Positions 33,236 through 42,380 of a stretch of DNA of 64,000 bases are shown piece after piece (position 1 is the stretch's first letter; each line of letters begins with the position of its first letter). The notes under the pieces are model-generated. The model was not told where the DNA came from, made no database searches, and saw only the letters and a program-made list of their open reading frames with translations. The stretch spans positions 186,001-250,000 of the forward strand of contig NZ_JAQSIO010000001.1 of NCBI RefSeq assembly GCF_028649455.1, written 5' to 3'. This stretch comes from Curvibacter microcysteis. Lineage in GTDB: Bacteria > Pseudomonadota > Gammaproteobacteria > Burkholderiales > Burkholderiaceae_C. Position numbers and translations under genes: made by a program.

Positions 33236-33550
33236 ATGACAACGAACTGGATTGATGCCGCCGCGCATGAAGATGTGCCTCAGGACGACGTGGTGGGCCT
33301 GCTCATCGCAGGGCGTGACATTGCGCTGTACGGCGTGGCCGGCGAGGTCTTTGCCACCGACAACCTGTGCACCCACGGCAATGCGCGCTTGTGCGACGGC
33401 TTTCTGGAAGGCCATGAGATCGAATGCCCCCTGCACCAGGGCAAGTTTGATGTGCGATCCGGTCAGCCCACTTGCGCGCCGGTGACGGAGCCGCTGCGCA
33501 GCTACCCCGTGAAGATCGAGGGTGGCCGCGTCTGGCTGGCCCTCGACTGA
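33236..33550 (+). CDS. nagAb: Rieske-type ferredoxin of the oxygenase
   Basis: Small electron carrier between reductase and oxygenase, 104 residues. The Rieske motif is C45-T-H47 and C64-PL-H67. The ATG follows GAGGAACCCCC nine bases after the small-subunit stop. The same ferredoxin could accept electrons from either reductase gene in this region. Confidence 0.88.
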   Translation: MTTNWIDAAAHEDVPQDDVVGLLIAGRDIALYGVAGEVFATDNLCTHGNARLCDGFLEGHEIECPLHQGKFDVRSGQPTCAPVTEPLRSYPVKIEGGRVWLALD

Positions 33551-33578
33551 ACGCCGCAACGCTCTCAAGGAGACCCCC

Positions 33579-34856
33579 ATGAATGCTGAGCGACCTGAGG
33601 TCGCAGCTGCTGCATTGCCGAATGAAGCTGCTGATGCCCCCCAGATCACCACCGTGGTGATCATTGGCGCCGGACAGGCTGGCGGCTGGGCTGCCCAGAC
33701 CCTGCGCCGCGAGGGCTTCACTGGCCGCCTGGTGCTGGTCGGTGACGAACCCCATCCGCCGCATGAGCGGCCTCCCCTGTCCAAGGCGGTGTTGTCCGGC
33801 TCAGCCGGGCCGGAGACGACGCTGCTCATGAAGCCTGAAGCGTTCGACGCCTTGGCGGTGGAATGGCGCCCAGGCATCCAGGTGCGCCGCATGGATCGGG
33901 CCGCCAAGCAGCTCTTGCTTTCTGATGGCGCGGTGTTGCCCTACGACAAGGTCATCTTGTGCACCGGAGGCCAGGCGCGTCGACTGGTGGCGCCAGGCTC
34001 GGACCAGGTGCCGCTGTACACGCTGCGCACCCTGGAGGACGCGCAAGCACTCGCCCCTGAATTTCGGCCAGGGCGCCGCGTGGTGGTCGTTGGCGGTGGC
34101 TGGATCGGTCTGGAAGTGGCGGCGACGGCGCGACAGCAAGGCGCGGACGTAGTCGTCGTCGAAGCCCAGGCGCGCCTGTGCGAACGCACCGTGCCTCCGG
34201 AGATTTCTGACTACCTGCTGGCGCTGCACCGCTCGCATGGCACTCAGGTGTTGCTGGGGCTTGGCGTCGAGGGCTTGGCCCGAGCGGCGGATGGCCGCTC
34301 GCAAGTGAAGCTCACCGACGGCAGCGTTCTCGCAGCCGACACCATCGTGCTGGGCATTGGCCTGGTGCCCAACGACGCACTGGCACGCGAGTCAGGCCTG
34401 GCCTGCGAAGGTGGGGTCCTGGTGGATGCCCAGTGCCGCACCTCCGATCCGGACATCCTTGCGGCGGGTGACGTGGCCGTGACGCCGAACCCATGGGCCG
34501 GCCGCCGCTTGCGCCTCGAATCATGGCAGAACGCCCAAGAGCAGGGCATCGCTGCAGCGCGCTCGGCGCTCGGCCTCGCCGTTGACTATCAGCCCTTGCC
34601 GTGGTTCTGGTCCGACCAGTACGACATGAACTTGCAAATCTACGGCGTGCCGACGCCCGAGCACCGCGTGGTGCGGCGGGGCGACCAGGACAGCGGCAGT
34701 TTCATGTTGTTCTACCTGGCCGGCGACGTGATTCAAGCCGCCATCGGACCCAACGCCGCCCGCGATCTGCGCTTTGCACGGCGCTTGATCGAGCAACGCA
34801 AGCCCGTGGACACCGAACGCCTCGCCGATCCGGGCGTCCCGATGTCCAAGCTGTGA
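33579..34856 (+). CDS. FAD-dependent ferredoxin reductase (BphA4-like)
   Basis: NAD(P)H:ferredoxin reductase of the two-dinucleotide-fold type, 425 residues from the ATG after AAGGAG. The FAD motif GAGQAGG starts at about residue 30, the NAD motif VVVVGGGWIGLEVAA near 170, and the second FAD motif ILAAGDVA near 290. The C-terminal reductase domain includes PLPWFWSDQYD. It sits in the operon right after the ferredoxin, so it is a likely partner. NagG systems normally use an iron-sulfur flavoprotein reductase, which is also present at 38563-39549. Confidence 0.87.
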   Translation: MNAERPEVAAAALPNEAADAPQITTVVIIGAGQAGGWAAQTLRREGFTGRLVLVGDEPHPPHERPPLSKAVLSGSAGPETTLLMKPEAFDALAVEWRPGIQVRRMDRAAKQLLLSDGAVLPYDKVILCTGGQARRLVAPGSDQVPLYTLRTLEDAQALAPEFRPGRRVVVVGGGWIGLEVAATARQQGADVVVVEAQARLCERTVPPEISDYLLALHRSHGTQVLLGLGVEGLARAADGRSQVKLTDGSVLAADTIVLGIGLVPNDALARESGLACEGGVLVDAQCRTSDPDILAAGDVAVTPNPWAGRRLRLESWQNAQEQGIAAARSALGLAVDYQPLPWFWSDQYDMNLQIYGVPTPEHRVVRRGDQDSGSFMLFYLAGDVIQAAIGPNAARDLRFARRLIEQRKPVDTERLADPGVPMSKL

Positions 34857-34955
34857 CCCCGTGCTGGACACGTTGAGCGGCCATTCCGGCCAGCTCATCG
34901 GGGGCCGACGGCCAGCCTCGCCACAACACCCTACCCACATGAAAAGGAAAACCCC

Positions 34956-35663
34956 ATGACCTCCACGACCTACCTCTGGACCCCACCGCCCGTGTACTCG
35001 CTGCCCGTGCGGGGGCGCAGCGAGCGCCTGCCCATCCAGCGCTTGTTCTTTGTCGGCCGCAACTACCACGCCCACGCGGTCGAGATGGGGCGCCCCGTCG
35101 ACAAGTCCGTTGAGGTGCCGTTCTACTTCACCAAGGCCCCGTCGACGCTGGTCGAGTCGGGCGCCACGGTGGCTTACCCCCCTGGAACGCAGGACTACCA
35201 CCATGAGATGGAATTGGTGTTGGCCATTGGCGCGCCCGGTTTTCGGGTCAGCGAGTCGGAGGCGGCGGGCCTCATCTACGGCTACGCCTGCGGCTTGGAC
35301 ATGACGCGCCGTGACCTGCAACTCGTGGCGCGTGAAAAAGGCCGCCCATGGGACCTGGGCAAAGACGTCGAACAGTCTTCGGTCGTCTCGGAAATCGTGC
35401 CCATGCCGCAGGTGGTCTTGCAGCAGGGCGCCTTGGCGATGTCGGTCAACGGGACCGTGCGGCAGCACTCTGATTTGTCCAAGTTGATCTGGAACATCCC
35501 CGAGTTGATCGCCGATCTCTCCAAGTTCTACCACTTGCTGCCCGGTGACCTGATCTTCACGGGCACCCCTGAAGGTGTGGGGCCGGTGCAGGCGGGCGAC
35601 CGTATCGACGGCCAGATCGAAGGCGTGGGCAGCATTGCCCTCCACGTCGGCCCGGCTGAGTGA
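34956..35663 (+). CDS. nagK: fumarylpyruvate hydrolase
   Basis: Last step of the gentisate route: fumarylpyruvate + water -> fumarate + pyruvate. A FAH-family enzyme of 235 residues; the start FVGRNYHAHAVEMG, the metal-binding HHEMELVLAIG (E and E/D ligands) and the end FTGTPEGVGPVQAGD are typical. Metal-dependent and cytosolic. The leader GAAAAGGAAAAC holds the ribosome binding site. It lies in one operon with the hydroxylase genes and gentisate dioxygenase. Confidence 0.92.
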   Translation: MTSTTYLWTPPPVYSLPVRGRSERLPIQRLFFVGRNYHAHAVEMGRPVDKSVEVPFYFTKAPSTLVESGATVAYPPGTQDYHHEMELVLAIGAPGFRVSESEAAGLIYGYACGLDMTRRDLQLVAREKGRPWDLGKDVEQSSVVSEIVPMPQVVLQQGALAMSVNGTVRQHSDLSKLIWNIPELIADLSKFYHLLPGDLIFTGTPEGVGPVQAGDRIDGQIEGVGSIALHVGPAE

Positions 35664-35693
35664 GGTCGATTTGAACCACGGAGACAAACCGAC

Positions 35694-36818
35694 ATGACGA
35701 CCCAGCCCACCCCTTCCCCTGTGCGCCTGCATGCTGTTGCCGGGCGCGGTCAACCGGATCCAACCCCCGAGCTGGAACAACTCTACCGAGGCTTCGAAGA
35801 AGAGTTGCTGGTGCCGCTTTGGACCGAGATCGGCGACCTGATGCCCCGACAACCGCAGTCCAAAGCGGTACCGCACCTGTGGCGCTGGGACCGCTTGAAG
35901 GCGCTCGCCGCACAGGCTGGCGCCATCGTGCCCGTGGGCCGTGGTGGCGAACGGCGTGCGATTGCGTTGGCCAACCCTGCCTTGGGGGGGCGTCCGTTTG
36001 CGACTCCGACCTTGTGGGCCGCCATTCAGTATCTGATGCCCGGCGAAGATGCCCCCGAGCACCGTCACACGCAGCATGCGTTTCGCTTTGTGGTGGAGGG
36101 CGAGGGCGTCTGGACCGTTGTCAACGGTGATGCCGTGCGCATGTCGCGGGGCGATTTCCTCCCACAGGCTGGCTGGCACTGGCACGCCCACCACAACGCC
36201 GCCACCGAGCCCATGGCCTGGATCGATGGTCTCGACATTCCGTTCTCGTATTACACCGAGAGTCAGTTCTTTGAGGTCGGGCGCGAGAAGATATCGCCCG
36301 AAGAGCGCACTACGGCGGAGCGTTCGTACTCCGAAAAACTGTGGGGCCACCCCGGGTTGCGCCCGGTGTCCATGACGACACCGCAGCCCGCGACCCCGCT
36401 GCTGGCCTACCGCTGGGTGGACACCGATCGGGCGCTGACCGATCAACTGGCCTTGGAAGACGCGGGGCAGCCGGGCACCTTGAGTGCGGGGCACGCCGCC
36501 GTGCGATTCACCAATCCGACCACCGGGGCCGATGTTCTGCCCACCATGCGCACCGAGATGCATCGCGTGCGCGCTGGCGGTGCCACGCGGGTCCACCGTG
36601 AAGTCGGTTCATCGGTGTTCCAAGTGTTTGATGGCAGCGGCAGCGTGACCGTGGGTGAGCGCACCTGGCAGGTCGCCCGGGGGGACTTGTTCGTCGTCCC
36701 GTCGTGGCAGCCCTTCTCAGCCCAGGCCTCCACCACGGGTGCGCTGGACCTGTTCCGCTTCAGTGACGCGCCGATCTTCGAGTCTTTGCACGCCCATCGG
36801 GCGCAAGTCTCCGGTTGA
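35694..36818 (+). CDS. nagI: gentisate 1,2-dioxygenase
   Basis: Ring-cleaving bicupin: gentisate + O2 -> maleylpyruvate. The 374 residues are usual for the family. The first cupin carries EHRHTQHAFRFVVEGEG, with the His-X-His iron ligands near residue 122, and GWHWHAHHN downstream. The second cupin is near VHREVGSSVFQVFDGSG and lacks a full ligand set, as in many family members. GGAGAC before the ATG. Thirty bases after nagK. Confidence 0.93.
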   Translation: MTTQPTPSPVRLHAVAGRGQPDPTPELEQLYRGFEEELLVPLWTEIGDLMPRQPQSKAVPHLWRWDRLKALAAQAGAIVPVGRGGERRAIALANPALGGRPFATPTLWAAIQYLMPGEDAPEHRHTQHAFRFVVEGEGVWTVVNGDAVRMSRGDFLPQAGWHWHAHHNAATEPMAWIDGLDIPFSYYTESQFFEVGREKISPEERTTAERSYSEKLWGHPGLRPVSMTTPQPATPLLAYRWVDTDRALTDQLALEDAGQPGTLSAGHAAVRFTNPTTGADVLPTMRTEMHRVRAGGATRVHREVGSSVFQVFDGSGSVTVGERTWQVARGDLFVVPSWQPFSAQASTTGALDLFRFSDAPIFESLHAHRAQVSG

Positions 36819-36916
36819 TTCAGTGTGCCTCAGCCTCCGCGCCTTGCATCCATCCCCATCCATTCAGCCATTGCGAGAGTGGCCGTCAACGGCCCCCACG
36901 ACCAGGAGACAACAAC

Positions 36917-37918
36917 ATGCTCAAAGCCTTCCGTCCGAAGCACCCTGCAAATGCCCTGCGCTTCGGCGCCTGGGCCCTGCTGACCGCTGCGATTTTTTCC
37001 AGCGCTCACGCTCAGACCTACCCCGCCAAACCCGTCCGGTCTGTGGCCCCGTATTCACCAGGCAGCGGTCCTGATGCCGTGATGCGCATCCTCAGTGACA
37101 GGTTGTCGCGCACTTGGGGGCAGCAACTCGTCATTGACAACAAGCCGGGGGCCAATGGATTCATTGCGATCAGTGACGCAAAGCGCGCCGCACCGGACGG
37201 CTACACAGTGCTGCAGGTCGACAACACCCACATGGCCCTGCAGCCGCATGTGTTCAAGCAACTGCCCTACGATCCGGCCAAAGACTTTGAGCCGGTCGCG
37301 CCGGTGTACTTGACCCATTTCTTTGTGGTGGTTGCCGCCAACTCGCCCTGGAAGGACGTGAGTGACTTGGTCAAGGCCGCCAAGGCGGCGCCTGGAGAAA
37401 TCACCTACGGATCATGGGGCATCGGCAGCGTTGCCCATGTCGGCGCAGCGATGTTGGAAGCGGCGACGGAGACGCGGATGATGCACGTTCCTTTCAAGGA
37501 CATGGGTCAGGTGTACACCTCTGTGGCCTCTGGCGACATCAAGTGGGCTTTTGGCACGGCGGCGACCGCAGGGCCCATGTTCCAGGCCAAGAAGGTGAAG
37601 TTCTTGGCTCTGGCGGCCCCCAAACGCCTGGCGGGCTTCACGGAGGTTCCGACTGTCGGCGAGGCGGGTGGACCGGCTGGTTTCGAAGTGAAGACCTGGG
37701 TCGGCATGTTCGCGCCGACCGGTACACCGAAGGCCGCCATTGACAAGATCAATGCCGATGTTGGCAAAGTGCTGTCCACCCCGGAGGTCAAGGAGCGTCT
37801 GGCCACCTTTGGCTTCGAGCCCTACATCGGACCGCCCAGTGAGCTCACCAAGGCCATCGAGCGCGATTCCCGTACCTTCGGCGATGTCGTCAAGCGCGCC
37901 AAGATCAGCCTGGATTGA
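36917..37918 (+). CDS. Bug/TctC-family periplasmic binding protein
   Basis: Extracytoplasmic solute receptor of the tripartite tricarboxylate transporter family, 333 residues. Signal peptide at 13-32 (ALRFGAWALLTAAIFSSAHA), then QTYPAKPVRSVAPYSPGSGP. CAGGAG precedes the ATG at 36917. No TctA/TctB membrane genes are nearby, as is usual for Bug proteins. Lying between gentisate dioxygenase and isomerase genes and overlapping the latter, it is likely co-induced by salicylate and may bind an aromatic acid such as salicylate or gentisate. That ligand is an inference. Confidence 0.87.
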   Translation: MLKAFRPKHPANALRFGAWALLTAAIFSSAHAQTYPAKPVRSVAPYSPGSGPDAVMRILSDRLSRTWGQQLVIDNKPGANGFIAISDAKRAAPDGYTVLQVDNTHMALQPHVFKQLPYDPAKDFEPVAPVYLTHFFVVVAANSPWKDVSDLVKAAKAAPGEITYGSWGIGSVAHVGAAMLEAATETRMMHVPFKDMGQVYTSVASGDIKWAFGTAATAGPMFQAKKVKFLALAAPKRLAGFTEVPTVGEAGGPAGFEVKTWVGMFAPTGTPKAAIDKINADVGKVLSTPEVKERLATFGFEPYIGPPSELTKAIERDSRTFGDVVKRAKISLD

Positions 37919-38559
37919 TGATGAAGCTCTACACCTTTTTTCGCAGCGGAACCTCGCACCGCTTGCGCATTGCTTTGAACCTGAAGGGCCTGGACTGCGA
38001 GCAGGTCGCTGTCGATCTGCGGCGCGAGGAGCACCTTGACCCAGCGTTCAAGGCGATCAACCCGCAGCAGTTCGTGCCCGTCCTGGAGGCCGACTCGCAT
38101 CGGATGATCCAGTCGCCCGCGATCATAGAGTGGCTGGAGGAACGGTATCCCCATCCCCCCCTGCTGCCGGCCGCCACGCAAGACCGTGCACAGGTGCGAG
38201 CGCTGGCGGCGATTGTGGGCTGCGATGTGCACCCCATCAACAACCGCCGCATTCTGGAGGCATTGCGCCACCGATTCGGCGCCGACGATGCCGCGATCAA
38301 CGACTGGTGTGGCACCTGGATCAGCGCCGGCTTTGATGCCATTGAGTCGCTGCTGGCTAGTGAGCCTCGGCGTGGTGACTACTGCTTTGGTCACGCCCCG
38401 ACACTGGCGGATGTGTATTTGATTCCTCAGGTCGAGAGCGCTCGCCGTTTCAAGGTCGACTTGGCCCGCTGGCCGCGCGTGCAGGCCATCGACGCCGCCT
38501 GCGCTCAACTGGACGCTTTCCGCAGGGCGGCGCCCAGTGCCCAGCCAGACGCCCACTGA
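37918..38559 (+). CDS. nagL: maleylpyruvate isomerase (zeta-class GST)
   Basis: Glutathione-dependent cis-trans isomerisation of maleylpyruvate to fumarylpyruvate. The GST N-terminal domain has the motif FFRSGTSHRLRIALNLKGL (the SS/ST-X-R type of zeta class) and QQFVPVLEADSHRMIQSPAI for glutathione binding. The C-terminal domain is helical. 213 residues. The ATG overlaps the stop of the Bug gene (ATGA). The stop lies three bases from the stop of the convergent reductase gene. Confidence 0.92.
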   Translation: MMKLYTFFRSGTSHRLRIALNLKGLDCEQVAVDLRREEHLDPAFKAINPQQFVPVLEADSHRMIQSPAIIEWLEERYPHPPLLPAATQDRAQVRALAAIVGCDVHPINNRRILEALRHRFGADDAAINDWCGTWISAGFDAIESLLASEPRRGDYCFGHAPTLADVYLIPQVESARRFKVDLARWPRVQAIDAACAQLDAFRRAAPSAQPDAH

Positions 38560-38562
38560 GCG

Positions 38563-39549
38563 TCAGTCGGCTTGCATGTAGAAAGCCTCGGCATGGAGGT
38601 GGACGGCCTCCATGCCCTTTCTGAGGGCCAGCAGGGTGGTGCTCTCCACCATCGGTGGGGATCCGCAGACATAGGCTTGCCAGCCCTGCAGACTGGGGTG
38701 GTCTTGTTCAATGGCTTGGGTGACCAGCCCACGCCGTTGCTGGTGGACGTCGGCTCCCGAAGCCATCACGACGTGTACTTGCAAGGACGGATGCGTGCTG
38801 CGCAGCTGATCAAGCCAAGCCAGGCCGTACATCTCACGGGGTGAGCGCACCCCCAGGTACAGGTGAATGGGGTTGCTCATGCCTGCGGCCACGGCCCCCC
38901 GGACCACTGAGAGCACGGATGCCAGCCCCGTCCCACCCGCGACGCACAGCAGGGGACCGACAGGTTGATGGCGCAGGTAGGCGGCGCCGAGCGGCCCGCT
39001 GATCTTGACGCTGTCGCCCACTTTCAACTGTGTGGCGATGTAGTGGCTGACCCGCCCCTTGGGCATCAACTGAACGTGGAACTCCAGCACCTGTTGCCCT
39101 GGCAAGTTCGCCATCGAATAGGGACGAATGTGGGCCGGGGTGAAGGCGATCTGCACGTATTGCCCCGGTGAGAAAGCAATCGGTTTGCTGACCTTGATCA
39201 ACAGGCGTCGGATGTCGGCAGCGAGCGGCTCAATGGCCGTGACGACCCCCTTGGCCACCCGGGCTTGGTGCACCACTGCCTCCTCCGGCGCTGGCACTTC
39301 GATCGTGCAGGGTTCAGTCACATAGGTCTGGCAGGCGAGCACGCCGCCATCCACGCCATCCAAGGGGCGTTGTTGCTCCCGTCCACCGTCAAGCACTTCG
39401 CCATCAATGACCCTGCAACGGCAGATGCCACAGCGTCCGGAAAGGCAAGAGTAGGACATGGGAACCTGCGCCGCGCGGAGGGCTTCAAGCAGATTCACGC
39501 CTGGTGTCGCGCGGATCACGCGGTTAAGAGGCTGAACAAGGATGTCCAT
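38563..39549 (-). CDS. nagAa: ferredoxin--NAD(P)+ reductase, NagAa-like
   Basis: Iron-sulfur flavoprotein reductase for the ring hydroxylase, 328 residues, the size of NagAa/NahAa. A plant-type [2Fe-2S] domain has C35, C40, C43 and C73 (CX4CX2CX29C). Then come a flavin-binding barrel (RPYSMAN, residues about 142-148) and an NAD-binding domain (VAGGTGLASVLS, ending YVCGSPPM). Divergently transcribed from the NahR-like gene across a 97-bp spacer. Together with the BphA4-like reductase it gives the cluster two alternative electron entry points. Confidence 0.88.
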   Translation of the reverse strand: MDILVQPLNRVIRATPGVNLLEALRAAQVPMSYSCLSGRCGICRCRVIDGEVLDGGREQQRPLDGVDGGVLACQTYVTEPCTIEVPAPEEAVVHQARVAKGVVTAIEPLAADIRRLLIKVSKPIAFSPGQYVQIAFTPAHIRPYSMANLPGQQVLEFHVQLMPKGRVSHYIATQLKVGDSVKISGPLGAAYLRHQPVGPLLCVAGGTGLASVLSVVRGAVAAGMSNPIHLYLGVRSPREMYGLAWLDQLRSTHPSLQVHVVMASGADVHQQRRGLVTQAIEQDHPSLQGWQAYVCGSPPMVESTTLLALRKGMEAVHLHAEAFYMQAD

Positions 39550-39617
39550 GGCAGCTTGCGATCAACGTCATGGGGGTCATTGTGCCCAGAAATCACAAGC
39601 TGCAATACCATAGTCGA

Positions 39618-39634
39618 TTAATATCACCTGGGCT
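39618..39634 (-). promoter_or_regulatory. GTGATATTAA site in the nagAa/nagR divergent promoter
   Basis: Read on the minus strand, AGCCCAGGTGATATTAA closely repeats AGCCAGTGATATTAA at 31362-31376 ahead of the hydroxylase operon. It is 13 bp before the regulator start and 70 bp before the reductase start, so one regulator could control both promoters. Confidence 0.55.
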
Positions 39635-39646
39635 GATGGAGTGGCG

Positions 39647-40576
39647 ATGGAGCTATCGGATATCGATCTGAACCTGCTGGTTCTTTTTCAGCAACTCATG
39701 GTCGAGCGGCGTGTCTCCAAAGTCGCTGACAACATGGGCCTCACACAGCCTGCCGTCAGCAATGCGCTGGCCAAGTTGCGCCGTCTCTTTGACGATGAGT
39801 TGTTCTTGCGCACCTCCGGCGGTATGGTGCCCACGCCCTTTGCCGAGCAACTCAGCGAGTCGGTCGGCTACGCGCTGGGCATGATTCACAGTGGCCTGAA
39901 CCAGCGGACACAGTTCGCACCAGCCACGCTCAAACGCACCCTCACCATCGGCATGACTGACATTGGTGAGATTGTTTTTTTGCCGGCCTTGCTGGAGCGT
40001 TTGGGCCGGGAGGCCCCCGGCGTGATGCTCAACACGGTGCGCAACAACGCAACCAACCTGCGCGAAGACATGGAGGCTGGCAAGGTCGACCTGGCCATTG
40101 GTCTGCTGCCTCAGTTGAAGGCCGGGTTTTTCCAGCGGCGGCTGTTTCGTCAACGCTATGTTTGCCTGTTTCGCCAAGGGCACACACTGGACCGGCCGAA
40201 ACTGCTGCTTTCAGACTACAAAGCGGCCGAACACCTGGTGATCGTGTCCGCCGGCACGGGGCATGGAACAGTGGATGAACTGATACAAAAGGCGGGCATC
40301 GATCGAATGGTGCGCCTGAGCGTGCCGCACTTTGTCAGCGTGGGGCACATTTTGCAAAGCACGGCCTTGGTCGCCACTGTGCCTGAGCGTCTGGCCCTCA
40401 AGTTGGTCGAACCCTTCGGTTTGGTGTCACGCACCCATCCAGTGAAGTTACCTGAGGCCCCAATCAGCCTGTTCTGGCACGCGAAAGTTCATCGCGAACC
40501 CGTCAATCAGTGGCTGCGCGGCATGGTGTTCGAGTTGTTTGGAGGCGAGGGCAGTGTGATCAGTGGTTTTCATTGA
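39647..40576 (+). CDS. nagR: NahR/NagR-like LysR-family regulator
   Basis: Salicylate-responsive activator. MELSDIDLNLLVLFQQLMVE and GLTQPAVSNALAKLRRLFDD closely follow the start of NahR as I recall it; effector domain from residue 90. 309 residues from the ATG at 39647; a GTG two codons earlier is also possible. It is divergent from the reductase gene, a common arrangement for self-controlled LysR pairs. Shared sites in its promoter and that of the hydroxylase operon support it as regulator of both. Confidence 0.87.
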   Translation: MELSDIDLNLLVLFQQLMVERRVSKVADNMGLTQPAVSNALAKLRRLFDDELFLRTSGGMVPTPFAEQLSESVGYALGMIHSGLNQRTQFAPATLKRTLTIGMTDIGEIVFLPALLERLGREAPGVMLNTVRNNATNLREDMEAGKVDLAIGLLPQLKAGFFQRRLFRQRYVCLFRQGHTLDRPKLLLSDYKAAEHLVIVSAGTGHGTVDELIQKAGIDRMVRLSVPHFVSVGHILQSTALVATVPERLALKLVEPFGLVSRTHPVKLPEAPISLFWHAKVHREPVNQWLRGMVFELFGGEGSVISGFH

Positions 40577-41137
40577 AGCGTCTGTAGATCGACCGGGAGC
40601 GGGGCAAGCCTGGTGGTTCGACGGCATCCAACCCCGGTGGTAGTGGTTGGCTGCACGGGGCGTTGCCGGGACCCGAGTGATGCCGCATAGCCCATCCCTG
40701 GTGACCTGTGCCGCAGCCCGTATTCATCGGCGTGATGTGACCTATCAGGCACATTGCATAGACTGGGTCCGCAGGGGCGCTCAAAATAGTGCTTGCGGTT
40801 GAGGGGCTGGTAGTAGTACTCAGCCTGAATGGTGTTCTGGCTCCGAAGGGTAAGCGGGGCAGTTGTGGGTGCTTTCCTTTGCTTCAGCGAGAGGCAGTGA
40901 GTCATCACCCCTCGGCGGCCTTGCCTATTGACTTGTCACCAGGCCATTGAGTGGCTGGCCTTATGAACCTGAGCGGATGCTTGCACCAGTCACGGAGGCG
41001 GTCGTTTGCCGGTTCAAGGCCCCATGCCTCCTAACTTGGTGCGGCTCAACAGCTCCAACGCTTGCCCATCGAACGACTGGAATCAATCCAAGTGATGGCA
41101 GTTGAATTGACTTGCCAGAGATGATTGAAAAACGGCC
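40577..41137. other. intergenic, no recognisable gene
   Basis: 560 bp between two plus-strand regulator genes. Open frames of up to 112 codons on the minus strand lack recognisable motifs. Nothing else stands out. Confidence 0.4.
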
Positions 41138-42337
41138 ATGCCATTGACTTCCCCCAATTTCCTGTCGCATGCAGATCGAGTGCTGGCGGCACGGCGACGT
41201 TACTTTGAAGAAGGCGTTTTGCCGACAGGCGTGGTCAGCGACGTCGTTTTTCAGTCATGGAACCGTTGCCATCGCGCCCACCATGAGCCGCAGAGTTCGA
41301 TTGAGTTTCAGCCTGTCTCGGTTAGCCGCAGTCAGCTGGCACTGCAAAAGAACAGGGAATTGCATGAGGCCTGGCTCAACGAGCTACCCGGCATTGGCTC
41401 AGCCTTGGGGTCGACAAACTGTTCGGCCATTTTGACTGATGCGTCGGGGGTGCTGATTGGTGTCACACCAAACATCTGGCCTCATCTGAATGTCATGCCC
41501 GTGGCTCACCGCCTTGGTGTCAACCTCTCAGAAGAATTGGTGGGTACGACTGCACCTGGCCTGGTGGTCCGAACGGGCAAAGCCGCCAGCGTTCACGGTG
41601 CGGAGCACTTCTATGACTGCGTCAGCACCATGCACTGCACCGCCGCACCGATCCACAATCTGCAAGGGCAGTTGGCCGGTATTCTGGATATTTCGTGTGA
41701 GGGGCATCGTTTCCACTTTGATCCTGTCACGGTCGTGGGCCTTTATGCTGCGTCGATCGAAAACCGCCTGCTGGTGGCGCAAGCCAAAGAGCACTTCATT
41801 GTCCGATTTCAGTTCGTCCCTGCCATGGTTGATACCCCCATGGCGGGCTTGCTGGGCTTCGATGAGTCTGGGGGGCTTGTTTGGCTCAATTCGATGGCCA
41901 GCACCTTGCTGCGCATGCCCATCGACCCTGCTGAACGAGGCCCCTGCACGGTAGAGGACATCCTCGAACTGAAGCCCTCGCAGATGAGGGCCTTGGCGAA
42001 CGGTACCCTGAGTGAACTCTGTTTGATCCAGGGGCCTCATGTCCACCTGAGGTGCCATGCGAAAGCTGCTGCCGTCCCTCCCATTTCGACGGTTGCGCTG
42101 GCCTCCTTGTCACCAGCGCCACAGCCCGTGGGCTCGCTTGAAGAAGCTGTTTTGGCCGATGGCTACCTGCCTCCGAACAGCCTCAAGGAGGCAGACGCTG
42201 ACCTGATACGAAAGTGCTTGGCCGAGTGCCAGGGCAATGTGTCTAGTGTTGCGCGCAAACTCAAAGTGTCGCGTGGTTTGATTTATCGCAGGTTGACGGC
42301 GTTGTCCATCGAACCCAGTCATTTCAAGCCGAAGTAG
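41138..42337 (+). CDS. AcoR-like regulator with GAF and Fis-type HTH, lacking the AAA+ domain
   Basis: Sensor-regulator of 399 residues. An N-terminal GAF-like domain (about 60-220) has the AcoR-type segments VVFQSWNRC, LGVNLSEELVGTTAPGLVVR and AAPIHNLQGQLAGILDIS. A PAS-like stretch follows (about 235-330). The C-terminus is a Fis-type helix-turn-helix (CLAECQGNVSSVARKLKVSR, about 362-381). No Walker A/B or GAFTGA motif of sigma-54 activators is present between them, so it should act on ordinary promoters. It precedes the alcohol and aldehyde dehydrogenase genes on the same strand and probably controls them. Confidence 0.83.
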   Translation: MPLTSPNFLSHADRVLAARRRYFEEGVLPTGVVSDVVFQSWNRCHRAHHEPQSSIEFQPVSVSRSQLALQKNRELHEAWLNELPGIGSALGSTNCSAILTDASGVLIGVTPNIWPHLNVMPVAHRLGVNLSEELVGTTAPGLVVRTGKAASVHGAEHFYDCVSTMHCTAAPIHNLQGQLAGILDISCEGHRFHFDPVTVVGLYAASIENRLLVAQAKEHFIVRFQFVPAMVDTPMAGLLGFDESGGLVWLNSMASTLLRMPIDPAERGPCTVEDILELKPSQMRALANGTLSELCLIQGPHVHLRCHAKAAAVPPISTVALASLSPAPQPVGSLEEAVLADGYLPPNSLKEADADLIRKCLAECQGNVSSVARKLKVSRGLIYRRLTALSIEPSHFKPK

Positions 42338-42380
42338 CGCTACGGGGTTCGCACGTTGAAGCGCCCCTCTGCCCAGCGTT

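Noticed and set aside
34521-36596. 691-codon minus-strand open frame over the gentisate genes
   Set aside because: Antisense to the nagK and nagI genes, which have full catalytic motifs.
40570-40908. 112-aa minus-strand frame between the two regulators
   Set aside because: Low-quality composition with several overlapping frames in all directions; no motif.
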